Source of the DNA: Bacillota bacterium
GTDB lineage: Bacteria; Bacillota; Clostridia; Acetivibrionales; DSM-1351
Direction: 5' to 3'
Length of the DNA stretch: 64,000 nucleotides
Assembly: GCA_023415305.1 (NCBI GenBank)
Contig: JAEZKZ010000082.1
Coordinates: forward strand, 62,001-126,000
Positions 43,679-52,614 of this stretch are shown here, in pieces (the first letter of the stretch is position 1; each line of letters opens with the position of its first letter). Both the position numbers and the translations under genes were made by a program. The notes under the pieces were generated by a model, which saw only the letters and a list, made by a program, of their open reading frames with translations, was not told where the DNA came from and ran no database searches.

Positions 43679-44959
43679 ATGAGTAGAAAACTGAAAGTTG
43701 CAGCACTTGGTGTTTTATCAATTATTATTGGAATATTTCTATCTGTTCCCAACATTATGAGATATGTAAGAACAATACTTAAGGGGTATGATGCACAATA
43801 TGGGACTCTTAATGCGTTTCTTACAATTCTGGGTCTTGTGCTGGTGTTTTTTGGGATATTTGTTATTTGTGCAGGACTTAAACGATTATCATTTATATTG
43901 ACCAGCCTTCTTATCTTTATTTTTATTTTTGCTGTGGGATCTATTTACTCGTATAAGAGTACGGTAGAGTCTGCCAAAGAAAATGTGGTCAAGGAAGCGG
44001 TAAAAATTCCCGCTGATTCTGAAGGGGCTATGCTTGTTGATATCCCCATGGGTTCCGATACAAGTGCTATTGCCGAGATACTAGGAACAGAAGGAATTAT
44101 AAAAAAGCCGCAGATTTTCAAGCTTGTATCAAAGCTGAACGGCTACGACGGGAGATATCAGGCAGGTACTCATGTATTGAAAAAAGGACTTGAACTTGAC
44201 ACTATAATGAATATACTTATTGGTAAGCCTGAAAGTGTTAAGATTACAATACCGGAAGGTCTGACCTACAAGCAGATAGTTAAAACCTTTGTAAAAAAGG
44301 GCCTTGCCATTGAAGATCAGTTTAATTCAGCAATGAAGTATGAAAAGTATGATTTTGATTTTGTAAAGCAGATTAAAAATGTAAACAATCGTGAATTCAT
44401 GCTGGAAGGATATTTGTTCCCTGACACTTACGAATTTGCCATGAATGCCAGTGAAAAAACAATAGTATCCGTTATGCTCCAGAACTTTAACAACAAGTTG
44501 ACAAAAGAGCACTACAAACGGGCTAAAGAGCTTGGCATGTCCATGGATGAAGTTATTACACTTGCATCCATAATAGAAAGGGAGGCAAGTACCAGCAATG
44601 ACAGAAGGCTTGTATCCGCTGTTTTTCACAAGCGTATTAAAAGCAAGGACGCAAATCTGAGAAAACTTCAGTCTTGTGCTACAATTCAGTATGTTTTTCT
44701 GAATACTGAAGGAAAGGTACATGAAAAGCTTACTTACGAAGATACTACTATTAATAGTGTGTATAATACTTATATTCATCCTGGACTTCCACCGGGACCC
44801 ATTTGTTCACCAGGTATGGATTCTATAAATGCCGCATTGTATCCTGATGAAGACACAGATTATATGTTCTTTATCGCCAAGGGAGACGGTACAACAAAGT
44901 TTACAAAAACTTATGCTGAACATTTAAAGGCCATGAAGGAATATGGCTTGGCAAAATAA
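43679..44959 (+). CDS. mltG: MltG: endolytic peptidoglycan transglycosylase
   Basis: A 426-residue YceG/MltG. The LysM-like part is at about 125-190 (MGSDTSAIAEILGTEGII and VSKLNGYDGRYQAGTH). The YceG catalytic domain follows at about 195-420, with LEGYLFPDTYEFA, the catalytic Glu in LASIIEREAST, SCATIQYVF and NTYIHPGLPPGPICSPG. It cuts nascent glycan chains. It has three hydrophobic segments at the N terminus (about 6-24, 44-66, 70-92) instead of the single anchor usual for MltG. It ends at the terminator overlapping its stop. Confidence 0.92.
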   Translation: MSRKLKVAALGVLSIIIGIFLSVPNIMRYVRTILKGYDAQYGTLNAFLTILGLVLVFFGIFVICAGLKRLSFILTSLLIFIFIFAVGSIYSYKSTVESAKENVVKEAVKIPADSEGAMLVDIPMGSDTSAIAEILGTEGIIKKPQIFKLVSKLNGYDGRYQAGTHVLKKGLELDTIMNILIGKPESVKITIPEGLTYKQIVKTFVKKGLAIEDQFNSAMKYEKYDFDFVKQIKNVNNREFMLEGYLFPDTYEFAMNASEKTIVSVMLQNFNNKLTKEHYKRAKELGMSMDEVITLASIIEREASTSNDRRLVSAVFHKRIKSKDANLRKLQSCATIQYVFLNTEGKVHEKLTYEDTTINSVYNTYIHPGLPPGPICSPGMDSINAALYPDEDTDYMFFIAKGDGTTKFTKTYAEHLKAMKEYGLAK

Positions 44960-44992
44960 AAACTGGGGTGGCTGAAGCCGCCCCGGTTTTTA
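44958..44992 (+). terminator. Intrinsic terminator of mltG
   Basis: A GC-rich stem, CTGGGGTGGCT/GCCGCCCCGG around GAA, has A and T tracts on both sides. The stem starts in the mltG stop codon region, and the T tract is at 44987-44991. Confidence 0.85.
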
Positions 44993-45089
44993 AATTCAGG
45001 AATAAACTAATAAGGTATTAAGGTAATAAGTAAACAGGTTAAATAGTCAATAGTGATCGAACTCCATTCACTAATAAAGGAATAAAATT

Positions 45090-45728
45090 ATGATAAATTA
45101 CGATTATATTACAGATTACATCCGAACTACAATTAAGCCAAGTACAGGTCTGCTGGCAGAACTTGAACAGTATGCAGCTGAAAATCATGTTCCCATTATT
45201 CAGCCGGAAGTAGCTGCTTTAATGAAGGTTCTTGGAAATATGCATAAACCCGGCAGAATTCTTGAGGTGGGGACTGCAATCGGTTATTCTTCCATGCTGT
45301 TTTCGGGTTTTCTTAAAGACGGTGGTGTTATTGACACAATTGAGAGAAATGAGCAGATGATAGAGATTGCAAGAAAAAACATAAAAGCCGCTGGCCTTCA
45401 GAATACTATCAATGTTATAGCCGGAGACGCAATTGAGGTGTTGGGCTGTTTAGACAAACAGTATGATATGATATTTCTGGACGCCGCAAAGGGTCAGTAC
45501 AATGAGTTTCTGGATCAAAGCAAGAGAATGCTTGTGACTGGAGGGCTGCTTGTTTCTGACAATGTACTTTACAAGGGAATGGTTGCAACCGACACTTTGG
45601 TTGTGAGACGTAAAAAAACCATTGTAACCCGAATGAGAAGCTTTCTTAAAAATCTATGCAGGGACGAAAGCTTTGAAACAAGCTTGATTCCGATTGGAGA
45701 TGGGGTTGCGCTGAGCTTTAGGAAATAA
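45090..45728 (+). CDS. O-methyltransferase (COMT-like, SAM-dependent)
   Basis: A 212-residue class I methyltransferase of the YrrM/catechol O-methyltransferase-like family. Motif I is GRILEVGTAIGYSS (about 55-68). The acidic strand end is TIERNEQMIEIARKN, and the metal/catalytic block is YDMIFLDAAKGQYNEF with GGLLVSDNVLYKG. In Bacillus, the neighbour YrrM sits before the U32 genes yrrN-yrrO and after mltG (yrrL); the order mltG, O-methyltransferase, U32 here is the same. In Bacillus, TrmR (YrrM) 5-methoxylates uridine at the tRNA wobble position, so a tRNA substrate is a good hypothesis. Confidence 0.85.
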   Translation: MINYDYITDYIRTTIKPSTGLLAELEQYAAENHVPIIQPEVAALMKVLGNMHKPGRILEVGTAIGYSSMLFSGFLKDGGVIDTIERNEQMIEIARKNIKAAGLQNTINVIAGDAIEVLGCLDKQYDMIFLDAAKGQYNEFLDQSKRMLVTGGLLVSDNVLYKGMVATDTLVVRRKKTIVTRMRSFLKNLCRDESFETSLIPIGDGVALSFRK

Positions 45729-45776
45729 TTGACGAACATAAAATATTAACGACATAAGAAAAAACTGGAGGAAATA

Positions 45777-46997
45777 ATGAAAAAGGTTGAGCTTTTGGCT
45801 CCTGCGGGGAATCTGGAAAAACTTAAAATGGCTATTTTATTCGGGGCTGATGCCGTTTACATCGGCGGTCAGAGATTTGGTCTCAGAGGTTCGGCGGATA
45901 ATTTCTCACTGGAGGATATGAAAGAGGGCCTGGCTTTTGCCCATGAGAGAGACTGTAAGGTTTATGTTACTGTAAATATTATACCCCACAACGAGGATTT
46001 GGTGGGACTGCCTGAATATATAGAAGAACTGGATAGCTTGGGAGTGGATGCAGTTATTGTTTCTGACCCGGGCATTTTTACAATTGTTCGTAAAGCAGCT
46101 CCTGATATGGAGATACACATAAGTACCCAAGCCAACAATACAAACTATATGAGTGCAAAGTTCTGGCATGATTTGGGTGCAAAACGAATCGTGGTTGCTA
46201 GAGAACTCTCCTTTGATGAAATAAAAGAAATGGCTGCCATGACACCGTCTGAATTGGATATTGAAGCCTTTATACATGGCGCCATGTGTATATCCTATTC
46301 TGGCCGCTGCCTGCTCAGTAACTATATGACGGGAAGAGATTCAAACAAGGGTGCTTGCTCTCATCCCTGCAGGTGGAAATATTCGCTGGTGGAGGAAAAA
46401 CGTCCAGGGGAATATTATCCTGTGTATGAGGATGAAAAAGGAACATATATTTTTAATTCCAAAGACCTGTGCATGATTGAATACATTCCGCAATTGATTG
46501 AATCTGGAATATTCAGCTTTAAAATAGAGGGAAGGATGAAGAGCTCCTTCTATGTTGCAACAGTTGTAAGCGCATATAGAAAGGCGATAGATGCCTATAT
46601 GGCCGATCCTGAAAATTACAGGTTTGATCCGGAGTGGCTGTCTGAACTCTCAAAGGCAAGTCACAGAGAATATACCACCGGCTTTTACTTCAATAAGACC
46701 ACAGGAGCTGACCAGATATACAACACAAGCTCTTATATCAGAGAATATGATTTTGTAGGAATGGTTCTGGAGTACGATAAGGAAACCGGAATTGCCAAGA
46801 TTGAGCAAAGAAACAGAATGATTGTTGGGGATGAAATTGAAGTGGTGGTGCCTAAAAAGGATTATTTTGTGCAGACTATTGAAGCTATGAAAAACGAAGA
46901 GGGAGAGAGCATCAGAACTGCTCCTCATGCTCAAATGATAGTATATATGCCTATGAGGCAGGAGGTTGAGCCGTTTACGATTTTGAGGAGGAAGTAA
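45777..46997 (+). CDS. U32 family peptidase-like protein (TrhP-type tRNA hydroxylation)
   Basis: A 406-residue U32 protein. It begins KKVELLAPAGNLEKLKMAILFGADAVYIGG and has the signature CISYSGRCLLSNYMTGRDSNKGACSHPCRW (about 167-198) with four cysteines that can hold an Fe-S cluster. U32 proteins of this type (TrhP/YrrN-YrrO) introduce the 5-hydroxyuridine at the tRNA wobble position, the substrate of TrmR. Here a single U32 gene follows the O-methyltransferase by 48 bases. A peptidase activity is not established for this branch. Confidence 0.85.
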   Translation: MKKVELLAPAGNLEKLKMAILFGADAVYIGGQRFGLRGSADNFSLEDMKEGLAFAHERDCKVYVTVNIIPHNEDLVGLPEYIEELDSLGVDAVIVSDPGIFTIVRKAAPDMEIHISTQANNTNYMSAKFWHDLGAKRIVVARELSFDEIKEMAAMTPSELDIEAFIHGAMCISYSGRCLLSNYMTGRDSNKGACSHPCRWKYSLVEEKRPGEYYPVYEDEKGTYIFNSKDLCMIEYIPQLIESGIFSFKIEGRMKSSFYVATVVSAYRKAIDAYMADPENYRFDPEWLSELSKASHREYTTGFYFNKTTGADQIYNTSSYIREYDFVGMVLEYDKETGIAKIEQRNRMIVGDEIEVVVPKKDYFVQTIEAMKNEEGESIRTAPHAQMIVYMPMRQEVEPFTILRRK

Positions 46998-47192
46998 AGC
47001 AGTTAGGATAATCCTATACTCACTGCATATGTGGGTATTATGCCTTACGTACTAGTTTTGTTTACCCTCTCGCCAAAAAATACACTTGCAAAAGTACAAA
47101 TATTTATAGTAGAGTTAAGCTATAGATCGTTTGAACGTTATGTAGAGAATTGGCAGTATTTGGTAAAAAATCTGTACTAATGGAGGTCTTCT

Positions 47193-48215
47193 GTGAAAAA
47201 GAACTTGTTGGATCTGGATTATATAATAAATGCCGATAACTATAGGAACATTCAGGATTCAATTGCGGATGCCACAGATATGGCTATTATTACGGTGGAT
47301 TACAAAGGTAAACCTATAACCCATCATAGCAAATGTACAAATTTATGCAGGTTTGTACGTGCTCATCCTAAATTATCCCATATATGTGAGAAGTGTGATT
47401 CCAGAGGGGGACTGGAGGCAGCAAGGTTAAATCAGCCATATATTTATTTATGTCATATGGGGATAGTAGATTTCGCCATACCTATAGCTGTTGACGGACA
47501 ATACCTTGGTGCAGTTATGGGAGGACAAGTCCGTGTTGAGGACCCTTTTGATATGGAATCCCTCGAGAAAATTACCAGTCAAAAAACTGATATACTTGAA
47601 TATATTAATGAAAGTCAGCTTGAGGAGCTGTACCGAAGTCTGCCGGTAATGAAGCTTCAAAAAGTACGGGCTAATGCCGCTATGATATACAACATCTGTA
47701 ATTATATCGTGGGAGAGGCAGTGTTGAAAATAAACCTGAGCGACGAGGATATTTCACAGGTGACAGGCTCTGGCGGAAACAAGTACAAAAAAGCATCTGC
47801 AAACCAGGATAGCTTAAAGGCTATGGCAAATGAGAAAAATAAAAACGGCTTATATAGTTCGCCTTCGGTGGAGCGCGAATTATTAAATAGTCGAGAAAAT
47901 ATTATTCTTAAACCTGCTCTTGATTACATTGAAAAATACTATACACGGAATATCAGCCTGAACAGTATGGCCAGCTTGTGTAATATCAGTACAAGTTATT
48001 TCAGTAAGCTGTTCAGAAGGACAATAGGTGATAATTTCTCAAATTACATAAACAGAATAAGGATAAAAAAAGCCAAAGAGCTTCTGGAGACTACCGATAT
48101 TCCCATAACTAATATTGCGTTGGATTTGGGCTTTGAAGACAGCGGATATTTTATTAAAGTCTTTAAAAAATTTGAAGGTGTTACACCCTCAAAGTACAGA
48201 AATGATATGCTTTGA
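47193..48215 (+). CDS. PocR-type AraC transcriptional activator
   Basis: A 340-residue regulator. The N-terminal PocR ligand domain (about 5-170) has DYKGKPITHHSKCTNLCRFVR and HICEKCDSRGGLEAARL...YLCHMGIVDFAIPI, with the cysteine pattern of this family. The C-terminal AraC HTH pair (about 240-338) has SLNSMASLCNISTSYFSKLFRR and DIPITNIALDLGFEDSGYFIKVFKKFEGVTPS. PocR domains are linked to sensing small polyols or ketones such as 1,2-propanediol, and regulate propanediol or dihydroxyacetone genes. GTG start after GGAGG. It sits just upstream of the GldA/DhaK cluster and is the obvious candidate regulator. Confidence 0.9.
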   Translation: MKKNLLDLDYIINADNYRNIQDSIADATDMAIITVDYKGKPITHHSKCTNLCRFVRAHPKLSHICEKCDSRGGLEAARLNQPYIYLCHMGIVDFAIPIAVDGQYLGAVMGGQVRVEDPFDMESLEKITSQKTDILEYINESQLEELYRSLPVMKLQKVRANAAMIYNICNYIVGEAVLKINLSDEDISQVTGSGGNKYKKASANQDSLKAMANEKNKNGLYSSPSVERELLNSRENIILKPALDYIEKYYTRNISLNSMASLCNISTSYFSKLFRRTIGDNFSNYINRIRIKKAKELLETTDIPITNIALDLGFEDSGYFIKVFKKFEGVTPSKYRNDML

Positions 48216-48394
48216 TAGAAACATGCACAAAAAAACAGTGCTGAATATTACTATCATTGCACATTTTTACTATTGTTTTTTCCCTATTTTGTGCTTTTAT
48301 ATTCAAGTTCCATTACCACTCCTTGATTTATAATGAAAATGTAAATAGTAACTTATTTCATTTTTATATTAAATTAAAGGAGTGGTTTATTTTT

Positions 48395-49477
48395 ATGAAA
48401 AAAGTAATGATATCACCATCCAAATATATACAGGGAGAGGATGAACTGTATAATTTAGGAACCTACGTTAAGGAATTTTCTAGCAAGGCATTACTGGTAG
48501 CCTCAAAGGTAGATCAGGAAAGAGTACAGAACTATCTCGATAAAGCCTTGGAAACTGACTCGTTTGAAATAGTATATGGGCAGTTTGGAGAGGAATGTAC
48601 CAAAAAAGAAATAGCAAGACTGCAAAAACTTGCTGAGGATAATAATTGCGGAGTGTTTATCGGTTTAGGCGGAGGGAAATCGCTGGATACTGCTAAAGCT
48701 GCTTCCTTCCTTTCCAAGAAACCTGTAGTAATTGTTCCTACCATTGCATCAACAGATGCTCCAACTAGTAAGCTCGCAATAGTTTATAATGAAAAAGGTG
48801 AATTCGAAGAATATTTCCATTTACAAAGAAATCCCGATCTTGTTCTTGTTGATACAGGAATTATCTCAAGGGCTCCTGTAAGATTTCTTGTAGCAGGTAT
48901 GGGCGATGCACTTTCCACATATTTTGAGGCAAGATCCTGTATCAGATCCGGTGCCAATAACATGCCCGGAGGCAAAAGCACAAAGGCTGCATATGCTTTG
49001 GCAACACTTTGCTTTGAGACCCTGATGGAGGAATCCTTGAAGGCCAAGGCAGCTTGTGAAATGAAAGTTGTTACACCTGCACTTGAAAATATAGTTGAAG
49101 CAAATATACTGCTGAGTGGTTTAGGCTTTGAAAGCAGCGGCCTTGCGGCGGCACATGCAATTCATAACGGTCTTACTGTGCTTGAGGAAACTCATCATTA
49201 TATGCACGGAGAAAAGGTGTCCTTCGGAACAGTTGTTCACCTGGTACTTGAGAATGCTCCTGAAGAGGAATTATTTGAAGTAATTAATTATTGTAAAGCA
49301 GTAGGACTGCCAACCTGTCTTAAGGATCTTGGAATTGTTCAGGTAACAGAGGAAAAAATTATGGCTGTAGCCAAAGCTGCAACTGCTGAGACTGAGACTA
49401 TTCACAACATGCCTTTCCCTGTTACGGCAAAGGATGTATATGCTGCAATTATGACTGCTGACAAACTGGGTCAATAG
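48395..49477 (+). CDS. gldA: GldA-type glycerol/polyol dehydrogenase (NAD, zinc)
   Basis: A 360-residue group III metal-dependent polyol dehydrogenase. The NAD site is FIGLGGGKSLDTAKA. Zn ligands are present in GMGDALSTYFEA (Asp), AAHAIHNGLT (His) and HHYMHGEKVSFG (His). GldA oxidises glycerol to dihydroxyacetone; members of the family also use 1,2-propanediol or four-carbon polyols. AAAGGAG lies before ATG 48395, and a longer reading from 48257 has no site. It is the first catabolic gene after the PocR regulator, 17 bases before dhaK. Confidence 0.9.
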   Translation: MKKVMISPSKYIQGEDELYNLGTYVKEFSSKALLVASKVDQERVQNYLDKALETDSFEIVYGQFGEECTKKEIARLQKLAEDNNCGVFIGLGGGKSLDTAKAASFLSKKPVVIVPTIASTDAPTSKLAIVYNEKGEFEEYFHLQRNPDLVLVDTGIISRAPVRFLVAGMGDALSTYFEARSCIRSGANNMPGGKSTKAAYALATLCFETLMEESLKAKAACEMKVVTPALENIVEANILLSGLGFESSGLAAAHAIHNGLTVLEETHHYMHGEKVSFGTVVHLVLENAPEEELFEVINYCKAVGLPTCLKDLGIVQVTEEKIMAVAKAATAETETIHNMPFPVTAKDVYAAIMTADKLGQ

Positions 49478-49494
49478 AATAGGAGTAGGGATAT

Positions 49495-50487
49495 ATGAAA
49501 AAAATTATTAACAAGGTTGAAGATGTTGTTATTGAGATGTGTGAGGGAATTGTAAAGGCACATCCCGAGCATCTTTCCTTCAGCAAAAAATATAAAATTA
49601 TTAAAAGAAAACAGTTGAATAAAAGCAAGGTTACCCTTATCAGTGGAGGCGGAAGCGGACATGAACCTGCTCATGCAGGTTTTGTAGGTAAAGGTATGCT
49701 GGATGCAGCTGTGTGCGGAGATGTGTTTGCTTCTCCATCAACAATACAGGTATACAATGCTATTGTGGAAACACAGTCTGATAAGGGAACTCTTCTGATA
49801 ATCAAGAACTACTCGGGTGATTGCATGAATTTTGACGCAGCGGCTGAGATGGCAGAAGACGATGATATAATTGTTGAAAGAGTATATGTGAACGACGATG
49901 TTGCAGTTAAGGATAGCTTATACACTGTTGGCAGAAGAGGAGTTGCCGGCACGGTTTTTGTCCATAAGATAGCCGGCGCCGCTGCTGAGCAGGGAATGGA
50001 GCTTCAACAGGTTAAGCAGGTTGCACAAAAGGTTATAGATAACGTCCGTTCAATTGGCTTTGCGTTGACTTCCTGTACCGTTCCGGCAAAAGGAACACCG
50101 ACCTTCAGTTTGAATGATGATGAGATAGAATTCGGTGTCGGTATCCACGGTGAACCTGGCATAGCACGTGAGAAAATTGCTTCTGCTGCTGAGCTGGCAG
50201 AAAGAATGGTTGAATTGACAACAAAAGACCTTCCAATAGTCTCAGGCGATGAAGTGGCACTTATAATTAATGGCCTGGGAGGTACGCCATTGCAGGAATT
50301 ATATCTATTTAACAATTCTGTAGCAAATGTTCTTGAAAGTAAAAACATTAAGATATACAAAACTTTTGTTGGTAATTTTATGACAGCAATAGATATGGCC
50401 GGTGCTTCCATATCACTGCTTAAACTGGATGATGAGCTTAAGAGTTATTTAGACGCTGCAAGCGATACTGCTGCCATAAAAATTTAA
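49495..50487 (+). CDS. dhaK: DhaK: dihydroxyacetone-type kinase substrate subunit
   Basis: A 330-residue DhaK. Residues that bind dihydroxyacetone in the E. coli enzyme are at the same numbers here: H56 in GGGSGHEPAH, D109 in GDCMNF, and H218 in GVGIHGEPGIA, which forms the covalent hemiaminal. The subunit presents the ketose to DhaL, which carries the nucleotide. It is followed 23 bases later by dhaL. No dhaM (PTS phosphodonor) lies within the window, so phosphate may come directly from ATP or from a remote DhaM. Erythrulose kinases belong to the same family, so dihydroxyacetone is not a certain substrate. Confidence 0.93.
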   Translation: MKKIINKVEDVVIEMCEGIVKAHPEHLSFSKKYKIIKRKQLNKSKVTLISGGGSGHEPAHAGFVGKGMLDAAVCGDVFASPSTIQVYNAIVETQSDKGTLLIIKNYSGDCMNFDAAAEMAEDDDIIVERVYVNDDVAVKDSLYTVGRRGVAGTVFVHKIAGAAAEQGMELQQVKQVAQKVIDNVRSIGFALTSCTVPAKGTPTFSLNDDEIEFGVGIHGEPGIAREKIASAAELAERMVELTTKDLPIVSGDEVALIINGLGGTPLQELYLFNNSVANVLESKNIKIYKTFVGNFMTAIDMAGASISLLKLDDELKSYLDAASDTAAIKI

Positions 50488-50510
50488 TAATGAGAGGAAG
50501 GACAAAAGAC

Positions 50511-51140
50511 ATGTTGACTACAAAAAAAATAACAGAGCTTGTTATGAATATGGCTGATATCATCATAGCAAACGAGGTTTATTTTTGTGAACTGGATTCT
50601 GTTGCAGGTGACGGAGATTTCGGAATGTCGGTTGCAAAAGGATTCAGGCAGTTGAAGCAGGATTGGAATGAAGTTCCCCAGGAAGATATAGGGGCCTTTC
50701 TTAAAGGCTGCGGAATGATAATTACCGAATACTGTGGCGGAGCGTCAGGTCCAATATGGGGTTCTGCATTCAGAAGTGCTGCAAAATATGCAGCAGACAA
50801 GACCGAACTGGATTTGACAGGCTTGGCTGCTCTTATGCAATGTGCAGTTGATGGAATTCAGAAAAGAGGCGGAGCCAAGCTGGGAGATAAAACCCTGCTG
50901 GATGCGTTGATTCCTGCTACCGAAGCCTTAAAAGTCAGCGCAGACAAAGGTGATGAAATGCTGTCTGCTATGAAGGCAGCAGCCGAGGCTGCAGTTTCAG
51001 GCGCTGAGAAAACAAAAACCATGGTGGCAACAAAAGGCAGAGCCAGTTATGTAGGCGAAAGAAGTGTAAACTATCCTGACGCAGGAGCTGTTGCTATCGG
51101 AGTAATTTTTACTGAGTTGACAAAGTACTTAAACCTGTAA
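50511..51140 (+). CDS. dhaL: DhaL: dihydroxyacetone-type kinase nucleotide subunit
   Basis: A 209-residue DhaL. The Mg-ADP/ATP aspartates are D29, D34 and D36 in LDSVAGDGDFG (about 28-38); the usual next residue is His, and here it is Phe. The helical barrel continues with GGASGPIWGSAFRS, KTLLDALIPATEAL and TKGRASYVGERSVNYPDAGA, all characteristic. ATG 50511 is 9 bases after AGAGGAAGG; an earlier ATG at 50490 overlaps that site. It pairs with dhaK to phosphorylate a small ketose. A clear terminator follows at 51191. Confidence 0.92.
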   Translation: MLTTKKITELVMNMADIIIANEVYFCELDSVAGDGDFGMSVAKGFRQLKQDWNEVPQEDIGAFLKGCGMIITEYCGGASGPIWGSAFRSAAKYAADKTELDLTGLAALMQCAVDGIQKRGGAKLGDKTLLDALIPATEALKVSADKGDEMLSAMKAAAEAAVSGAEKTKTMVATKGRASYVGERSVNYPDAGAVAIGVIFTELTKYLNL

Positions 51141-51190
51141 AAGAATAAATTAAATAAAAACAACATAAACCCAATTTAGAAAGTATCCTG

Positions 51191-51226
51191 ACCGCATAAA
51201 ATCTACGATTTTATGCGGTTTTATTA
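51191..51226 (+). terminator. Intrinsic terminator after dhaL
   Basis: A perfect 12-bp stem (51191-51202 and 51208-51219) around CTACG, followed by TTTTATT. It separates gldA-dhaK-dhaL from the alcohol dehydrogenase unit, which has its own promoter. Confidence 0.88.
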
Positions 51227-51271
51227 ATATAATGAAACAAATATTAATTAATTAAATCTTTTAAAAATATA

Positions 51272-51301
51272 TTGACACAGCAGATGTAAATGCAATATAA
51301 T
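51272..51301 (+). promoter_or_regulatory. Promoter of the alcohol dehydrogenase/transketolase unit
   Basis: TTGACA (51272-51277) and TATAAT (51296-51301) are separated by 18 bases. A leader of about 115 bases lies before the ATG at 51426. Confidence 0.75.
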
Positions 51302-51425
51302 TTATACATAAAGAGACGAAAGATGTCGAAAACTATATATTTTTTTAAATTTTTTTCATAATTCAGTTAAAAAGATTAATTAAATATAAATTACAAAAAA
51401 ATCAATTTAAGGAGGGGAATAAGTT

Positions 51426-52547
51426 ATGGATAACCAGTTTGAATTTTTTATGCCTACAAAAATATGTTTTGAGGCCGGAATTTCTAAGAAAATCGACAAG
51501 TATATCAATGGAAAGAATGTTCTGATTATTTCGGATCCTTTCCTCTTTCAGTCAGGTGTGGCAAAACAAATTGGGGACAGTATGGAAGGGAAAAATGTTG
51601 CTTATTTTAGTGAGGTGGAACCTAATCCGACATGTGAAAGTGTTGATAAGGCTGCCGGAGTTGCAAGAGCAATAAAGGCTGATTGTGTTATCGGCTTAGG
51701 CGGTGGCAGTGCCCTTGATATTTCCAAAATAGTTTCCTGCCTGGTTACAAATGAGGGCAGCATTTATGATTATTACAGCGGTGGCAGCAGAACATTGTCA
51801 AAGAGGCAGGCAACGCTGGTATGTATACCAACTACTGCCGGAACGGGCAGCGAAGTAACTAATGTAGGTGTATATACAAATAAGAGGGCCGGCATAAAAA
51901 TGCCTATGGTAAATAATGAATTCTGGCCCGACTATTCAATAATCGACTGCGAACTGACATATACCTTGCCGGCTCCAGTTACGGCTTCCACCGGTATGGA
52001 CGCTTTCTGTCATGCAATAGAAGCGTACTGGAATAAAGCATCACAGCCTATTTGCGATATGCTGGCAATTGGTGCCATGAAGCTGATTCTTGATAACATA
52101 AAAACAGCATACAGTCATCCTGAAAATAAAGAAGCAAGAGCAGCAATGATAAAGGCCAGCCTGATTGCCGGAATTGCCTTTAGTCAGACAAGAACCACCG
52201 GAATTCATGCCATTAGCTTTCCTTTGACTACTGAATTTGGAGCAAACCATGGAACAGCTTGTTCCATAACTCTTCCGGCATTCATAAAAATCAGCGGACA
52301 GCAGGCTGAAAATAAAATGAAAGCATTAATTGATTACCTGGGTTATGAAAGTTTGGAGAAATTCTCTGAAGAGATTGAAGAGCTTATGAAAAGTATGAAT
52401 ATGCCTGTACGCTTACATCAAATCGGAGTTAAGGAAACAGACCTGGAGCATATTACTGAAATCGGTCTCGGAGCTGCTATTATTCAATTAACTCCGGCTG
52501 TTATGAATAGCGAAACAGTATACCAATTGCTTAAGTCAATTCTATAA
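51426..52547 (+). CDS. Iron-containing group III alcohol dehydrogenase
   Basis: A 373-residue Fe-ADH. The NAD site is CVIGLGGGSALDISK, followed by PTTAGTGSEVTN. The metal ligands are in STGMDAFCHAIEAYW (Asp, His), TTGIHAISFPL (His) and GANHGTACS (His). The family includes 1,3-propanediol and lactaldehyde reductases; in this cluster it could reduce an aldehyde from sugar cleavage or oxidise a polyol. A strong AAGGAGGGG and its own promoter are upstream. It heads the second transcription unit of the catabolic cluster. Confidence 0.9.
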   Translation: MDNQFEFFMPTKICFEAGISKKIDKYINGKNVLIISDPFLFQSGVAKQIGDSMEGKNVAYFSEVEPNPTCESVDKAAGVARAIKADCVIGLGGGSALDISKIVSCLVTNEGSIYDYYSGGSRTLSKRQATLVCIPTTAGTGSEVTNVGVYTNKRAGIKMPMVNNEFWPDYSIIDCELTYTLPAPVTASTGMDAFCHAIEAYWNKASQPICDMLAIGAMKLILDNIKTAYSHPENKEARAAMIKASLIAGIAFSQTRTTGIHAISFPLTTEFGANHGTACSITLPAFIKISGQQAENKMKALIDYLGYESLEKFSEEIEELMKSMNMPVRLHQIGVKETDLEHITEIGLGAAIIQLTPAVMNSETVYQLLKSIL

Positions 52548-52614
52548 ATTTGATACCTAGATAAAATTATGTAATATAAAAAATGAGTTGAAAATAGGGG
52601 ATTTGGAGGTAAAA

